This document shows positions 17,899 to 26,655 of a stretch of DNA of 64,000 nucleotides, piece after piece; position 1 is the first letter of the stretch; every line of letters begins with the position of its first letter. Source of the stretch: Streptosporangium carneum (GTDB lineage Bacteria; Actinomycetota; Actinomycetes; Streptosporangiales; Streptosporangiaceae); contig NZ_BSEV01000022.1 of assembly GCF_027922005.1 (NCBI RefSeq), forward strand, positions 86,741-150,740. The letters are read 5' to 3'. Below the pieces are notes generated by a model. That model had not been told where the DNA came from, made no database searches, and saw nothing but the letters and a program-made list of their open reading frames with translations. Both the position numbers and the translations under genes were made by a program.

Positions 17899-19059
17899 TC
17901 AGGAACCGCCGCCCCGCCCCGCGGCCCCGCCGCGAAGCAACGGGAGCACGCGCTCGCCGACGTGGTAGGCCTCCTCCAGGTGGGGCACCCCACCCAGCAC
18001 GAACGCCTCCACGCCGAGCCCGATCAGCTCGTCGAGCCGCGCGGCCACCTGCCGGTAGTCGCCGACCAGGCCGAAGGCCGGTCCGGCGCGCAGCACGTGG
18101 AACCCGCCCCACACGTTGGGCGAGACCTCCAGCGCGCGATGGCCGTCGTCCTCGTTCCCCTCACCGGCGAGGTCCTGGCCGCGCCGCCAGCCGACCGAGT
18201 CGCCCAGGCCGACGAAGGCCGGGGTCGCGGCGGGACCGGGCCGCGCCCAGCCCCGCCTGATCTCCTCCCACGCCTCCTGTTCGGTCTCCCTGGCCAGCAC
18301 GTCGAGGCGGACGGCGAACCTCGGGACGCGGCCGATGCCCGCGCAGTGCTCGCGCACCTGGTCGAACTTGGCGGCCAGCGAGGGAAGAGGCTCAAGCCAG
18401 GACAGATAGTGGTCGGCGTGCCTGCCCGCCGCGACGATCGCCGCCTTCGACGACCCGGAGAAGAAGATCTCCGGAAACGGCTGGCCGCTCAGGGAAGGGG
18501 GCAGGCCGCCGCCTTCCACCCGGTAGAAGCGGCCCTCGTGGTCGTAGGGGCGGTCGGCGTACCAGACGCCCTTGAGCACGTCGAGGAACTCCGAGGTCCG
18601 GGTGTAGCGGTCGTCGTGGTCGACCTTGTCGCCCCACCACAGCTGCTGCGGGCCCCCGCCGCCGGAGATGATGTTGTAGACCACCCGTCCGCCGGTGGCC
18701 ACCTGCAGGCTCGCGGTCATCCGCGCCGCCTGCACCGGGTGCAGGAACCCCGGCTGGAAGGCGACCATGAAGCGGTAGACGCTCGTCTCCCCGGCCAGCG
18801 CGGCGGCGGCCGCCCAGGGGTCGTCGGTGTGCGGGAACGACGGCAGCAGCGCCCCGACGAAGCCGGACGTCTCCGTGGCCCGGGCCACCTCGGCCAGGTA
18901 GTCGAGATGGCTGTAGCCGTCGGGCCCGCCCTCCCTGGTCCCCGGAGCCAGCCCGCCGGTCGCGTCCTTCGCGAAACCGCCCCGGCTCGCCGCGCCCTTC
19001 CTGCGCAGCGACGGCTGGTCGCCCTCCATGGCCATGCGCCAGTAGAAGTCAACCGGCAT
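17899..19059 (-). CDS. LLM-class flavin-dependent monooxygenase (SsuD-like)
   Basis: 386 codons from ATG 19059, chosen because GGAGAAG lies just upstream; longer frames have no homologous residues. The protein begins MPVDFYWRMAMEGD. VYRFMVAFQPGFLHPVQAARM, GGRVVYNIISGG and FPEIFFSGSSKAAI are typical of the FMNH2-dependent alkanesulfonate monooxygenase group of the luciferase-like barrel. The start overlaps the stop of the other LLM gene by 11 bases, indicating translational coupling. The reduced flavin must come from a reductase not seen here. Substrate (sulfonate, sulfone or other) is undetermined. Confidence 0.88.
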   Translation of the reverse strand: MPVDFYWRMAMEGDQPSLRRKGAASRGGFAKDATGGLAPGTREGGPDGYSHLDYLAEVARATETSGFVGALLPSFPHTDDPWAAAAALAGETSVYRFMVAFQPGFLHPVQAARMTASLQVATGGRVVYNIISGGGGPQQLWWGDKVDHDDRYTRTSEFLDVLKGVWYADRPYDHEGRFYRVEGGGLPPSLSGQPFPEIFFSGSSKAAIVAAGRHADHYLSWLEPLPSLAAKFDQVREHCAGIGRVPRFAVRLDVLARETEQEAWEEIRRGWARPGPAATPAFVGLGDSVGWRRGQDLAGEGNEDDGHRALEVSPNVWGGFHVLRAGPAFGLVGDYRQVAARLDELIGLGVEAFVLGGVPHLEEAYHVGERVLPLLRGGAAGRGGGS

Positions 19060-20104
19060 GGTGCTTCTCCTTCGCCAACAGCGGGAGCAGGTGCTCGCCC
19101 AGCCGGTAGGTCTCCTCCAGATGCGGTTCCACCTCGAGGAAGAACACGGACACGCCCCTGTCGAGATGGCCGCGGACCGCGTCGGCGACACGCCCGTAGG
19201 AACCGACCAGGCCGGGCTCGTGGAAACCGGCGGCCGGTCCGTCCTCGTGGGAGCCGGTCAGACCGACAGTCCCGAAGCCGGGCCACAGGGCCGTGCACGG
19301 ATCAGGCTCGGGGAACGCCTCCCGCGCCCCTCCACGCCGGATCCACAGGCGCAGGGCGTCCCTGCGCGCCTCGATGTCGTCCTCCCTGGCCAGCACCGGC
19401 AGCCGCAGGCCGTACACCGGTTCGCGTCCCGTCTCCAGGCTCAGTTCGCGCAGCGCGGCGATCCCCGAGTCCAGGTCGTCGTCGAGGCCGAACACGTGCA
19501 CGTCGCCGTGCCTGGCCGACAGCGCCAGCGCCTCGGCCGAGAGGCCCGACAACTGCACCCGAGGGAAGGCCCTGCCGGACAGCGGGAACAGCAGTCCCCC
19601 GCCGAGCACCTCGTAGAAGCTCCCCTGGAAGTCGTAGTCCTCCTGGCTCCACACGCCCTTGGCCACGGTGAGGAACTCCTCGGCGCGGGCGTACCGCTCC
19701 GCGCCCTCCAGGAAGTCGCCCTGGGCGCGCGCCGTCTGGGGGTCCAGGTCGACGGTCAGCCGCCAGTCGAACCGGTCACCGGAGAAACGCTGCAGCGACG
19801 CCGACAGCTTGGCCGCGTACACCGGGGTCGCGATCCCCGGATGGAACTCCGCCGTCACCCGCGTGTGGCGGGAGCCGCGCAGCAGCCCGCCCGCGACGAC
19901 CAGCGGATCCTGCCCCGCCGGGTCGAACGGCGCGAGCACCCCGTCCAACCCCGCCAGTTCGGCCGCCCGGCCGACCCGCGCCAGCCGTTCGTACGGCCCC
20001 GCCGCGTCCGAAGGCCGCAGGTCGGTGACGAAGTCGGGCAGCGGAGGAAGGGCGGCCGCACGCCGCCTCTCGACGGGCAGCGTCAGATGGAACTCCGGCG
20101 TCAC
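19049..20104 (-). CDS. LLM-class flavin-dependent monooxygenase
   Basis: 351 codons from GTG 20104, which overlaps the stop of the upstream 31-codon ORF in a GTGA arrangement and has GGGGGGA just upstream; GTG 20116 is possible. FHPGIATPVYAAKLSASLQRF, RFDWRLTVDLDP and FPRVQLSGLSAEAL show the luciferase-like fold. C-terminal GSYGRVADAVRGHLDRGVSVFFLEVEPHLEE-type residues parallel those of its neighbour, so the two are paralogues. Paired LLM genes in actinomycetes are often linked to sulfur-compound use, but no sulfonate transporter is adjacent. Confidence 0.85.
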   Translation of the reverse strand: MTPEFHLTLPVERRRAAALPPLPDFVTDLRPSDAAGPYERLARVGRAAELAGLDGVLAPFDPAGQDPLVVAGGLLRGSRHTRVTAEFHPGIATPVYAAKLSASLQRFSGDRFDWRLTVDLDPQTARAQGDFLEGAERYARAEEFLTVAKGVWSQEDYDFQGSFYEVLGGGLLFPLSGRAFPRVQLSGLSAEALALSARHGDVHVFGLDDDLDSGIAALRELSLETGREPVYGLRLPVLAREDDIEARRDALRLWIRRGGAREAFPEPDPCTALWPGFGTVGLTGSHEDGPAAGFHEPGLVGSYGRVADAVRGHLDRGVSVFFLEVEPHLEETYRLGEHLLPLLAKEKHHAG

Positions 20105-20196
20105 GCGTCCCCCCACTGAACCCCGGCCGGGAAACCCGGGGGAACGACAGGGGCCGGAGGGGGGACGTCCTGGCGAACTCCGGAACGAACAGTCAT
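20101..20196 (-). CDS. Small ORF (31 codons) coupled to the LLM operon
   Basis: ATG 20196 is preceded by GAAAGG at proper spacing. The product starts MTVRSGVRQDV, is rich in proline (PPPAPVVPPGFP) and ends QWGDA. Its TGA overlaps the GTG of the first LLM gene (GTGA). The family is not recognised. It could be a leader peptide whose translation controls the operon, or a small functional protein. The good ribosome site and exact coupling are the main evidence. Confidence 0.45.
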   Translation of the reverse strand: MTVRSGVRQDVPPPAPVVPPGFPAGVQWGDA

Positions 20197-20446
20197 CGAA
20201 ACCCTTTCTGCGTAGGAACTCAAGGCCTCGGTCCTGCGGAAACGCGATTCGGCGCTGTGCCCGGCGACGGTGTTTCGCTCCCCGGCCCGCCGCTCGGCAC
20301 GGGCTCCACGGACTGCGATCGTAAGGTAAAAAGCCGCAGAATCCAGGAGGCAGCCAATATTTCGTGACGAGAATGTGCGGCAGTCGGCGAACCAGGCATC
20401 ACGCCATTCGTCGCAACAGGACGGGACGCCGTTCTCGTCGTTCCCC
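20197..20446. promoter_or_regulatory. Region upstream of the LLM operon
   Basis: There is no gene in these 250 bases. They must carry the promoter of the 31-codon ORF/LLM operon. A T-rich tract, ggctttttaccttacgatcg on the minus strand near 20310-20330, is the most promoter-like stretch, but no good -35 pairs with it. Confidence 0.3.
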
Positions 20447-20935
20447 TCACGGCCAGGCAAGTATTTGGAGCCAAACGGAATTGCCGTACGGGTTCAGGGT
20501 CCATCCCCAGTCATGGGAAAGGGCTTGCACGACGCCGAGGCCTCTGCCCGACGTTCCCAGCCGGGCCGCCCGCCGCATGCGGGGAATCCTCGTGGAGGAG
20601 TCGTGGACGTCGACGGTCATCAGGTTCTTCTCCCTGCCGACGGTGACGCGGATGGCGCTCGCCCGGGAAACGCCCGCCGTGTTGTGCGCGATCGCGTTGG
20701 CGACGAGCTCGGAAACCAGCAGCTCGGCGATTTCGGGGACGTGCGCCACGACATTCCAGTCGGTCGCCGTGTCGCGGACGAACCGGCGCGCCGACGCCAC
20801 GCTTTTCTCCTCGCGGAGTATCCACTTCTCTCCCAGCGGGAAAACCCTGGGATCCAGCCCGTGACGATATTCGGCCAGCACGGCACACGCCTTGAGCTCC
20901 GCGTCTGAGCTTTCTCTTCCTGTTCTGGAATTCAT
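20447..20935 (-). CDS. HATPase_c ATP-binding protein (RsbW-like anti-sigma or serine kinase)
   Basis: 162 codons. The Bergerat fold is seen in IAELLVSELVANAIAHNT (N box), VDVHDSSTRIPRM (G1 box region) and TSGRGLGVVQAL (G2 box). It is a stand-alone kinase-like ATPase of the large actinomycete RsbW family. It is divergent (105 bases) from an HTH-DUF5753 regulator followed by DUF397, the trio typical of WhiJ/AbaA-type loci in streptomycetes, which affect development and antibiotic production. Partner sigma or anti-sigma proteins are unknown. Confidence 0.85.
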   Translation of the reverse strand: MNSRTGRESSDAELKACAVLAEYRHGLDPRVFPLGEKWILREEKSVASARRFVRDTATDWNVVAHVPEIAELLVSELVANAIAHNTAGVSRASAIRVTVGREKNLMTVDVHDSSTRIPRMRRAARLGTSGRGLGVVQALSHDWGWTLNPYGNSVWLQILAWP

Positions 20936-21040
20936 ATGCCCAGGGTGTCGGGTCGCAGATACTCTTGGTAGTCGAACGGTCGCCAGATGTGAGTGCTGGG
21001 GTTCACGTCGCCGTCACTGAAATCCGGTAAGGAGGGCACC

Positions 21041-21817
21041 ATGGTCAACCTTTACGCGCCTCAAGCGATCTGGGGCAGAGAGCTGCGCCACTACCGGAAG
21101 GCGGCGGGCCTCACCCAGGGCCAGCTCGCCCAGCGGATCCACTTCAGCGAGTCCCTCATCAGCGGAGTGGAGACCGGCCAACTCCCGGCCAGCCCCGAGT
21201 TTGCGCAGGTCTGCGACATAACCCTCGACACGGGCGGGGCGCTCCAGCGCCTGCTCGACTGGAGGCATGGGCAGCAGATCCCCTCATGGTTTGGGAGGTG
21301 GCGGGACAAGGAGCGAGAGGCAATCGCGTTGCGTTCCTATGAACCACTCGTATTCCCCGGGCTGCTTCAAACGGAGGGGTATGCTCACGTGCTGCTACGG
21401 GGTGACGAAGCAGCCGTAGCGGCTCGTCTGGACCGGCAGGCCATTCTTACCCGTGAAAGCCCCCGACCGCCGACGCTTCGCTGTGTGATTGACGAGGCGG
21501 TTCTCTACCGTCCGATCGGTGGCCCCACGGTGATGAAAGAGCAGTTGGAGCATCTTCTGGCTGTGATCACTCCTCGGTTGAGTCTTCAGGTGCTTCCGCA
21601 CGGAATGCACCCTGGCTTGATGGGCGGGTTCGCAATCGCGACGCTGGACGGAGGAAGCGACGTACTGTATGCGGAGACGGCCGTGCGCGGCCTGACCACA
21701 AGCGATCAGGAAGACGTCATTGTGGCCGTGGAGCGTTTCGATGCGATTCGGAGCGAAGCGCTGCCCATGGGCATGTCCATCGATCTCATCCAGAAGGCGG
21801 TAGAAAAATGGACCTGA
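21041..21817 (+). CDS. XRE-type HTH regulator with DUF5753 domain (WhiJ-like)
   Basis: 258 codons from ATG 21041, which has a near-consensus AAGGAGG ribosome site. The HTH (about residues 10-65) holds LRHYRKAAGLTQGQLAQRI and FSESLISGVETGQ. The C-terminal DUF5753 holds SYEPLVFPGLLQTEGYA and LSLQVLPHGMHPGLMGGFAI. Such proteins pair with small DUF397 partners and a HATPase gene in streptomycete-like bacteria. The DUF397 gene follows with a 10-base overlap. GC content drops compared with the flanking housekeeping genes. Confidence 0.9.
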   Translation: MVNLYAPQAIWGRELRHYRKAAGLTQGQLAQRIHFSESLISGVETGQLPASPEFAQVCDITLDTGGALQRLLDWRHGQQIPSWFGRWRDKEREAIALRSYEPLVFPGLLQTEGYAHVLLRGDEAAVAARLDRQAILTRESPRPPTLRCVIDEAVLYRPIGGPTVMKEQLEHLLAVITPRLSLQVLPHGMHPGLMGGFAIATLDGGSDVLYAETAVRGLTTSDQEDVIVAVERFDAIRSEALPMGMSIDLIQKAVEKWT

Positions 21818-22047
21818 GTGAAGCCAGATGGATTAAGTCAAGTCTCTCTGGGGACAACGGCGGAAACTGCGTTGAGGTCGCAAAGCCCGTGAATATTGTC
21901 GACGGATCCGCGCACAAGGCCGAGCACACCGCACTGATCGCCGTACGCGACTCCAAGGACCCCGAAGGCCCCAAGCTCTTCTTCACCCCCGCAGAGTGGG
22001 ATGCCTTCCTCAACGGCGTGAAGGCCGAAACGTTCGACCGCCGGTAG
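21808..22047 (+). CDS. DUF397 protein
   Basis: 79 codons; the start overlaps the HTH-DUF5753 gene by 10 bases. The residues ARWIKSSLSGDNGGNCVEVA, IAVRDSKDPEGP and LFFTPAEWDAFLNGVK are diagnostic of DUF397. The protein is thought to act with the HTH partner, possibly as an antagonist. A very strong terminator follows directly. Confidence 0.92.
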   Translation: MDLSEARWIKSSLSGDNGGNCVEVAKPVNIVDGSAHKAEHTALIAVRDSKDPEGPKLFFTPAEWDAFLNGVKAETFDRR

Positions 22048-22052
22048 ACCGC

Positions 22053-22102
22053 GAAGCCCTCCGGTCGTCCAAAACAATCGTTTTGGACGACCGGAGGGCT
22101 TC
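22053..22102. terminator. Strong bidirectional hairpin terminator
   Basis: A perfect 23-base inverted repeat (22053-22075 and 22080-22102) with loop aatc starts 6 bases after the DUF397 stop. It faces the end of the mazF-like remnant on the other strand. The arms include aaaac and gttttgg near the loop. Confidence 0.85.
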
Positions 22103-22120
22103 ATTTCTGTTCGAGAGAGG

Positions 22121-22442
22121 TCAGCTCAGCAGGTCGAGGACGGTGTGCAGGGCGTCATCGATCTCTTCGATCTCGGCCGGGTCGAGGCGTCCGGCGAAGT
22201 CGCCCAGACGATGTGCGGCGACGGCCATGGTCTGCTCAACCATGATGCGTGTCTGTTTTCCGAGGAGTTCGACTTCGGGGCGGAAAGGGGCAGGAGGGGC
22301 GCTGGCCGAAGTGGGGGCGATGAGCACCGTGGAGAGACGGGTCAGGAAGTCCGACTGGAGGGATCACTGCGAAACGTTCGCCGCGCTGCTCATGGCCCAT
22401 CGCGTCACGAGGAGCACGGAGTCGGTAGACGTCACCACGCAC
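22121..22442 (-). pseudogene. MazF/PemK-type toxin gene interrupted by a frameshift
   Basis: From GTG 22442 the frame reads VRGDVYRLRAPRDAMGHEQR then GERFAVI, the N-terminus of a MazF-like endoribonuclease. It then loses family similarity. In the +1 frame the match resumes as LQSDFLTRLSTVLIAPTSAS and continues through EVELLGKQTRIMVEQ to LDPAEIEEIDDALHTVLDLLS at 22121. One extra base in the g-run near 22357-22362 explains the break. Both halves together have normal MazF length (about 106 residues). The gene overlaps the antitoxin gene by 11 bases. Either the toxin is dead or there is a sequencing error. Confidence 0.75.
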
Positions 22443-22662
22443 GCAGATGCTCCGTGTCCTTCATGATTGATTCTGCTTCGGCTCTGTCGGTTGGATCGTT
22501 GGCCAGCCTTTCGACGGCGATCCGTGCCAGTTCCATGCGGTGGAGGCGCTGGGTGATGACGAGTGCCTCGCGGACGGCTTCGGTTGCGGAGCGTCCGTCA
22601 GAGGTCAACTCGGTGAGAGCTCTCTCGGCCTTGGCGTCGAGATCAACGGTCAACGTGGCCAT
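22432..22662 (-). CDS. Antitoxin of a MazEF/PemIK-like module (ribbon-helix-helix type)
   Basis: 76 codons. MATLTVDLDAKAERALTELTSDGRSATEAVREAL looks like an N-terminal ribbon-helix-helix DNA-binding segment, followed by a charged helical tail (ARIAVERLANDPTDRAEAE) of the kind that wraps the toxin. The stop overlaps the start of the toxin remnant, the normal antitoxin-toxin order. It may persist as an orphan antitoxin if the toxin is inactive. Confidence 0.75.
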   Translation of the reverse strand: MATLTVDLDAKAERALTELTSDGRSATEAVREALVITQRLHRMELARIAVERLANDPTDRAEAESIMKDTEHLRAW

Positions 22663-23441
22663 GTCCTCACTGTACGACGGTGGGTCCTGTGGGCTTTCAG
22701 TGAAATCCGTGATCGATCGACTCCTTGCAGCGATCGTGGCAGGTCGAGAGTCGACCTTGACCTTCCGGTCCCGCTGGGCAGGGCATGGGGAAGCCGGTTC
22801 CTGTTGTCGGCCGCCGCCGGATCATTGAGCCGACACTCTCACGTCGGCCTCTGGGGCGGGCGTCGCTCTCCGCCGGTGAGAGGAAAGAAGGCGCGGGTTT
22901 TCTGATCGTGGGCGGCCATCGGCGTCCATTCCGCCAATGGCCGGACAGGGTGGCGTCTCCACGTCGAGACTTCGCCGTTGCCGAATCGGCGACAAGTTCT
23001 CGCATCGTTCGGCGATGCCAACTTATCCCGTGTCGGGAAAACGATGGATTCGTCGCGTAGCGATGCCCGATTTGCGGCAGATCCGCTTTAGGGGTCTCTT
23101 TCACGGTTTCCCCTTCTGGTTAGGGTTCGCGTTTAAGAATGTCGATACACGGCGGCGCTCAAGGGCTGAACGGCTGCCAGGGGCCAGCCTTGGAGTTCGC
23201 TTCGTCGTCGTTGAATTCCGGCAAAGAGGATGTTCTCTATCAAGAGCTGCGCATTTCGGTCATCTGAGGGGATGGGATAAGGGCTGGCGGCTCTGGTCGG
23301 GGGCCGTCCTCCGGTCCGCCCCTCTTCATGCGGAACCGCCTCCACTACCCTTGTGACACGCGGCCGGCGAGGCGAATCTCCACAACCGACAGGTGCGGAT
23401 TCACCCTGTCTCTTCCGGCCACTCTGCGAACCGGAGGTTTG
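22663..23441. other. 779-base stretch without a supported gene, lower GC
   Basis: Open frames exist on both strands (for example 22697-23104 minus and 22785-23060 plus), but none has a good start site, codon bias or family resemblance. GC content is visibly lower than in the flanking genes. It looks like decayed or acquired DNA between the toxin-antitoxin remnant and the membrane-protein gene. The antitoxin promoter should be within 22663-22740. Confidence 0.5.
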
Positions 23442-23864
23442 GTGTCCGACCCGAATGTCCCCCTGGACGCACTCCCGTCAGCCGCTCCGCCGGAGAGACA
23501 ACCCATGCCTCCGGAGGTGAAAGCGGCCCGGTGGATCATGTGGGTGCAGTCGCTCCTCGGGATTCAGGGCGTTTTCCTTGCCCTTTTTCTCTACGGTCTC
23601 ACCACCGGGGAAATGCCGTGGTTCATCTGGCCTCTGGCTGTCCTGCCGATGCTCACGGGCCCGCTGTCGCTTCTGCTGGGGACACGGTGGAGGTGGGTGC
23701 TTGCCATGGTCTACGTGGTCGAGGGGATATCGATCCTGGAGTTCGGCTACTGCCTGGTTCTTCTGCAGGTCCTGGGAATCTTCACGGTGGCCTACATCGT
23801 CCTGGGAGTCGTTGTGATCGTCAGGCTGTCGGGCGCGTCGGCGGGTCGCTGGTTCGATCGATAG
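23442..23864 (+). CDS. Small membrane protein of unknown function, four spans
   Basis: 140 codons from GTG 23442, with CGGAGG six bases upstream. After a polar, Pro-rich N-terminus come four hydrophobic segments: WIMWVQSLLGIQGVFLALFL, WFIWPLAVLPMLTGPLSLLL, WVLAMVYVVEGISILEFGY and LGIFTVAYIVLGVVVIVRL. The family is not recognised with confidence. It is a single-gene unit closed by a rho-independent-type terminator. Confidence 0.7.
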   Translation: MSDPNVPLDALPSAAPPERQPMPPEVKAARWIMWVQSLLGIQGVFLALFLYGLTTGEMPWFIWPLAVLPMLTGPLSLLLGTRWRWVLAMVYVVEGISILEFGYCLVLLQVLGIFTVAYIVLGVVVIVRLSGASAGRWFDR

Positions 23865-23876
23865 AAGCACTTCGAA

Positions 23877-23912
23877 AGGGCGGCCTGTTACGGACGGGTC
23901 GCCCTGTTTTTT
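23877..23912 (+). terminator. Rho-independent-type terminator
   Basis: agggcg (23877-23882) pairs with cgccct (23900-23905), extended by cc/gg pairs inside, and is followed by gtttttt. It lies 13 bases after the stop of the membrane-protein gene. Confidence 0.85.
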
Positions 23913-24037
23913 AGGCCGTCGCCCATGTGCCACCCGACGGTCCCCGTGTCGCCGATATGCTCATTTATGTAGGTTTGTAGGCCATATTTCTGATGTGAGA
24001 AAGTTCAATCTCAGATCTTGATCCTTCCCAGTCTTGT

Positions 24038-26011
24038 ATGGGATTCTGGCGCGTTGTGGCGGGGAAAGCGACGGGGGAGTTGGAAGCCGCGTTGTCGCGG
24101 GTCGCACGGCTGGGGGCGGAGCACGCCTCAATGCTCGATTCGTGCGCGCGGTGCATGGCCGCGCACGCCTGGGTCGGTGGAGGAGCTCCGAAGTTCGACC
24201 AGATGCTCGCCGTCCGGCGCGCGAGCCTGCAGGCGGCCTTCACGGCGGCGGCCCAGGAAATAGCCCAGCGAATCAGACAACTCGGCGGTCAGGCGCACGT
24301 CCCGTCGTTCTCGACCTCGATCAGTGTGATGGCCCCTTCGCCGGGGGCGTTCTCCGGGATGGACATCGCCGCCATGACCCGCATGGTGGCCGACCTCCAG
24401 CGAGCCGGGCAGGACCTGCCCCGCGCTGGACAACGGCTCAGCGCCGAACTGTCCGCGCTCTGCCTTTCCTCCCCCTCGGGACAGCAGATCCTCGACACCG
24501 GGGTCTGGGCAGACGAACAGGCACGCGACCTGCGGCAGCGGCTGACCACGATCCAGCAGACGCACGACATCGGCACGGCCAGCAAGGCGACGGCCGCCTT
24601 CGGCCTGTTCGGTGGACACGCCCCCGGCTCGGGCGAGATCGGCAAGCTGATGACCGCCGCCGGAAAGGGGGACGGCACAGCCCTGAAGACCCTGAAGGAC
24701 CTGCAGGACACCGGAAAGGACACGACCCTGGCCGCCCGGCTCAACGTGTGGTGGCGCGAGCTGGACAAGACCGCCCAGGCCCAGCTGATCGCCGCCTCCC
24801 CGGGCCTGATCGGCGCTCTGAACGGCCTCCCCGCCACGGCCCGCGACCAGGCGAACCGCAAATACCTGGCCGAACAGAAGGCCACGATCCCCCAGGAACT
24901 GGCACGGCTGCGCGCTGCCTGGACGGAGCTGAAGGAGACCCAGAAGAAACTGGCAGGCGGGTCGAACGCAATCCGGGATCCGCGTGGACTCTCCAACCTC
25001 CCCACACTGAAGGAGCGAGAACTGCTTCAGTCCATCGAGGAGCTGGAGCTGAGGTCGCGGCAGATCACATCTGTGGAGAAGAGCCTGGCACTTGGCGGCC
25101 AGAACGGCCGCCCTCCGGCTATGCTGCTGCAACTGGAGCTGGGCGGTCTGGGAAAGACCGCCGTCTCGTTTGGAAATCCAGACGAGGCTGACAACCTGGC
25201 AGTCTATGTCCCCGGCACTGGAACCGTGCTGGACGGTTTCGGTAATCAACGCTCCGATGCCGAACGCGCCGCCCTCACGTGGGACCGTGCAAGCTTCCAT
25301 GCGCCGGGAAAGAAAGTCGCTTCCATCGCCTGGCTCGGTTACGAGGCTCCGCAGTGGGGGACAACCGTGAGCCTGAACGGTACGGTCGCCAACGCGAACG
25401 CTGCCACGAAGGGGGCTCCCTTGCTGGCATCCTTCACTGATGGTTTGCAGGCGGCCCACAAGGGGGCATCGGACGTCCGGCTCAGCGTTTTGGGACACAG
25501 TTATGGCTCAACGGTCGTCGGTCTGGCCGCACAGCAGCGCTTCGGTAAGTTCGCCGATCAGGTGATTTTCGTAGGAAGTCCTGGCGTGGGGGCGGGAAGT
25601 GCGAAAGACCTGGGAGTTGACTCGGTATGGGTAGGGGAGTCGCCGAACGACCCGGTGGGGGATCTCGGATCCCTCTTTCTGGCGCCCGTTCGTTCATCCG
25701 ATGGTCTGAAGTGGGGAAGCCCGCTCGGAGTCGATCCCAGCGACAGTCAGTTTGGAGCTCGCCAGTTCCCTGTCCAAGGCAGCGGGAATTCCTACGATTT
25801 TGCGGCTCACTCAAGTTACTGGGACCCTAACTCCGCTTCGCTTGAGAACATCGGTCACTTGATCGACGGTCAGTACAACAGGCTTTATAAGCCTCCTGCA
25901 TCACCTGTGAGGCCGCCCTCTCCTACTGCGCCGCCTCCTGCGCCCCAGGCGATGCCAACAGAGAATCCGCTGCCCCACCCACTGCCCTCACCCAATCCGG
26001 CCGGAGGATAG
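24038..26011 (+). CDS. Alpha/beta hydrolase of the DUF1023 family
   Basis: 657 codons. The first 330 residues are helical, with WXG100-like features near the N-terminus (HAWVGGGAPKFDQ). From about 370 there is an alpha/beta hydrolase core: NLAVYVPGTGTVLDGF, VASIAWLGYEAP, and LSVLGHSYGSTVVGLAA with the nucleophile serine. SPGVGAGSAKDLG follows, as in DUF1023 proteins. The tail is Pro-rich. The ATG at 24038 has no clear ribosome site. The last third has visibly lower GC3 than the first. The lipoprotein gene follows with no gap, so the two are co-translated. Enzymatic role is unknown. Confidence 0.8.
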   Translation: MGFWRVVAGKATGELEAALSRVARLGAEHASMLDSCARCMAAHAWVGGGAPKFDQMLAVRRASLQAAFTAAAQEIAQRIRQLGGQAHVPSFSTSISVMAPSPGAFSGMDIAAMTRMVADLQRAGQDLPRAGQRLSAELSALCLSSPSGQQILDTGVWADEQARDLRQRLTTIQQTHDIGTASKATAAFGLFGGHAPGSGEIGKLMTAAGKGDGTALKTLKDLQDTGKDTTLAARLNVWWRELDKTAQAQLIAASPGLIGALNGLPATARDQANRKYLAEQKATIPQELARLRAAWTELKETQKKLAGGSNAIRDPRGLSNLPTLKERELLQSIEELELRSRQITSVEKSLALGGQNGRPPAMLLQLELGGLGKTAVSFGNPDEADNLAVYVPGTGTVLDGFGNQRSDAERAALTWDRASFHAPGKKVASIAWLGYEAPQWGTTVSLNGTVANANAATKGAPLLASFTDGLQAAHKGASDVRLSVLGHSYGSTVVGLAAQQRFGKFADQVIFVGSPGVGAGSAKDLGVDSVWVGESPNDPVGDLGSLFLAPVRSSDGLKWGSPLGVDPSDSQFGARQFPVQGSGNSYDFAAHSSYWDPNSASLENIGHLIDGQYNRLYKPPASPVRPPSPTAPPPAPQAMPTENPLPHPLPSPNPAGG

Positions 26012-26536
26012 ATGTCGCGTTTTGTTGCGATAGTTGTAGTTGTCATGCTCCTTGCCGCCGGGTGCTCTTGGCAAGGAGCGGTACGCGATTCTCCAGGAGG
26101 AGCTGTGGACAGGCCTACGATGACCCAACCCCAGGCACTTGAACGGGTCGAACAGCTCATCAAGGAGACGGTCGACATGATGACTCCGAAACCCCGTCTG
26201 GAGCTCTATCGGCCCAGTGTGAACGTCGGTAGCTGCCTCGACCCCACTGACGGCGGCTCTGAGAATCGTGTGGTGATCAACCGCTCATACTATCTACACG
26301 ACATTCCTAAGGAAAAACTAGGAGAGGTGGCCGGACAGGTTAGACGATATTGGGAGCAGAAGGGGTATCACATCGAGGGAGTCTCGCAAGATGGTCTAGG
26401 CGTTGCGGGGCGCTCCCGGCCTGACGACTTCTTATTGTCCCTTTCGGCCATCGGTGAGGGTGATTTCCTGGGGTTGGGAGCCACATCGCCCTGCGTCTGG
26501 CCGAATGGAACGCCCGAGCCCTCCTCCAGCTCTTGA
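26012..26536 (+). CDS. Putative lipoprotein of unknown function
   Basis: 174 codons; the ATG directly follows the stop of the hydrolase gene and has GGAGG upstream. A short signal peptide (VAIVVVVMLLAAGC) ends in a lipobox with the cysteine at residue 18, so the mature protein should be membrane-anchored outside the cell. The mature part has no recognised domain. Two further cysteines (in VGSCLDP and SPCVWP) may form a disulfide. Its partner is probably the DUF1023 hydrolase. Confidence 0.78.
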   Translation: MSRFVAIVVVVMLLAAGCSWQGAVRDSPGGAVDRPTMTQPQALERVEQLIKETVDMMTPKPRLELYRPSVNVGSCLDPTDGGSENRVVINRSYYLHDIPKEKLGEVAGQVRRYWEQKGYHIEGVSQDGLGVAGRSRPDDFLLSLSAIGEGDFLGLGATSPCVWPNGTPEPSSSS

Positions 26537-26655
26537 CCTGGTGGCACGAACGCTCACCCCTCATATGGCAGGTGCGGTCCCTGGTTCCTCTGGACGTTTT
26601 CATGCCGGTCTGAGATGATCACCGGCCGGTGAGGTGCCAGTGAGGGACATGATCA

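Noticed and set aside
22697-23104. 135-codon minus-strand frame in the gene-poor stretch
   Set aside because: No start site, no codon bias, no recognisable motif.
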